From Campylorhamphus procurvoides (taxonomy: Eukaryota; Chordata; Aves; Passeriformes; Dendrocolaptidae), in NCBI GenBank assembly GCA_013396655.1, contig WBMV01005982.1, positions 62,543 through 126,542 on the forward strand: DNA of 64,000 nucleotides, given 5' to 3'. Below the pieces are notes generated by a model. The model was not told where the DNA came from. It did not search any database and saw only the letters and a program-made list of their open reading frames with translations. Position numbers and translations under genes: made by a program. This document shows, one piece after another, positions 62,960-64,000 of this stretch (positions are counted from its first letter, which is position 1; each line of letters opens with the position of its first letter).

Positions 62960-64000
62960 TGATAGACAATGAAGCAAGGCTTTCAACACTGTGTCTTTCA
63001 ATGTCCTCACAGACAAAGTCAAGAAGTGTGGGTTGTATAAGCAGACAGTGAGGTGGATTGAGAACTTGCTGAGTGGCCAGACAGTCATGATCAGTGATAC
63101 AGAGTCTAGCTGGAGACCTGTCAGTAGTCGTGTCCCTCAGGGCTCTATACTGGTCCTACTGTTGTTTAACTTTTTCATTGATGACTTGGATAAAGGGGCA
63201 GATACCTTCTCAGCATGTCTGCTGAAGACAAAAAGCTGGGAGGAGTGGCCAGTACCCCAGAGTGCTGTGCAGCCCTTCAGAAGCACCTCAACGTGTTGGA
63301 GAGATGAGCAGAGGGGAAACATCTGCAATTCAACACAGGCAAATACAGGGTCCTGCACCTGCAGGCAACAGGCAACAGCACCAGCTGAGGGCTGACCAGC
63401 TGGAAAGCAGCTCTGTGGAGAAGGACCTGGGTCTCTGGGTGGACAACAAGCTATCCATGAGCCAGCAGTGTGCCCTTTTGGCCAAGAAGGCCGCAAGGAC
63501 TCCTGGGCTGCATTAGGAAGAGTATTGCCAGCAGTTAGAGAGGTGATCCTGACCTTCTATTGAGCCCTTGAGAGGCCAATTTTGGAGTACTGTGTGCAGT
63601 TCTGAGCTCCTCAGTACACGAGAAACATGGACTTCATGGAGCAGGTCCAGTGGAGAGCAGCAAGGATGATTGGAGGACTGAAACATCTCTCTTACTAGGA
63701 AAGACTGGAGGAGCTGAGCTGGCTCAACCTTGAGAAGAGAAGACTGAAAGGGAATCTCATTAGTATGCATAAATATCTAGAGGGACAGTGCCAAGAAGAT
63801 GTAGCGAGGTCCTTTTCCGTGATGCCAACCAGTAGGACAAGAGGCAATGGGCAGAAACTGATCCACAGGAAGATCCACCTGAAGATGAGGAAGAACTTCT
63901 TTACTGTGTGAGGAGTTCAGCGAGGCATTTCTCTCACTGGAGATGTTCCAGAACTGTCTGAATTCAATCTTGTGCAATGTGCTCTAGGATGACCCTATCT
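62960..64000 (+). mobile_element. CR1 LINE ORF2 remnant, continues past window end
   Basis: The CR1 similarity begins at AGCAAGGCTTTCAACACTGT, just after RT motif A. One frame (62991-63395) reads VRWIENLLSGQTVMISDTE and then VPQGSILVLLLFNFFIDDL, the conserved RT palm block. After a frameshift the catalytic block is altered (AED in place of ADD, about 63217-63225). Later segments include ALLAKKAARTPG, and DNA matching the LEYCVQF, RTRGNG and MRKNFFTV blocks of ORF2. The sequence reaches the stop region (TGCTCTAGGATGACCCTATC) at the window edge, so only the last ~60-100 bases of 3' tail should lie outside. It belongs to a different and apparently less decayed subfamily than the copy at 26.2 kb. 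It is 5'-truncated and broken by stops. The minus-strand frames here are shadows. Confidence 0.93.

Noticed and set aside
63137..63977. Minus-strand frames of 66-119 codons
   Set aside because: They are antisense shadows of the plus-strand CR1 ORF2 remnant.
1..64000. tRNA, snRNA or rRNA genes
   Set aside because: I looked for internal promoter boxes and conserved snRNA/rRNA blocks and found none convincing by eye; a covariance-model search would settle it.

Overview
This 64 kb window looks like nuclear DNA of a sauropsid, most probably a bird. It is AT-rich by eye, poor in CpG, and has no gene-dense reading frames. Its only recognisable dispersed repeats are CR1-family non-LTR retrotransposon (LINE) fragments, including the typical 5'-truncated copies ending in short 3' repeats of the ATTCTATG type. 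These calls come from remembered CR1 sequence, because no database search could be run. I see no bacterial, phage, plasmid or CRISPR content.

No protein-coding gene can be called with confidence. Outside CR1 the open frames are short and lack codon structure or recognisable domains. The window is best read as a gene desert or the inside of a very long intron. Three weak coding candidates are recorded: a possible 94-113 nt minus-strand exon ending in a near-consensus splice donor (17674-17786), a 141-codon minus-strand frame in a locally GC-richer block (12299-12724), and an 80-codon minus-strand frame (56873-57115).

Layout: 1-6 kb is mostly unique sequence with a tiny CR1 3' end near 1.2 kb. 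At 6.0-8.0 kb lies a long, old minus-strand CR1. At 8-14.7 kb is unique sequence with an octamer-motif cluster near 13.5 kb. At 14.7-15.1 kb is a short minus-strand CR1 with an internal gap. At 15-23.3 kb is unique sequence with the candidate exon. At 23.3-23.5 kb is another minus-strand CR1 tail followed by a GT-rich tract. A TTTAA pentanucleotide array sits at 24.6 kb, and a probable much older CR1-type 3' end at 25.1-25.2 kb. At 26.2-27.8 kb is a 1.7 kb plus-strand CR1 ORF2 fragment with its 3' end. From 27.8 to 63 kb the sequence is unique and AT-rich, with microsatellites, several hairpins and palindromes, and blocks that resemble conserved noncoding elements (homeodomain, POU, forkhead and CTCF-like motifs). 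At 62.96-64 kb a plus-strand CR1 of a different subfamily runs off the window edge.

No genes work together here. The functional content, if any, would be regulatory. The regulatory calls are motif-level inferences and need cross-species alignment or chromatin data. I did not find an undescribed multi-gene system.
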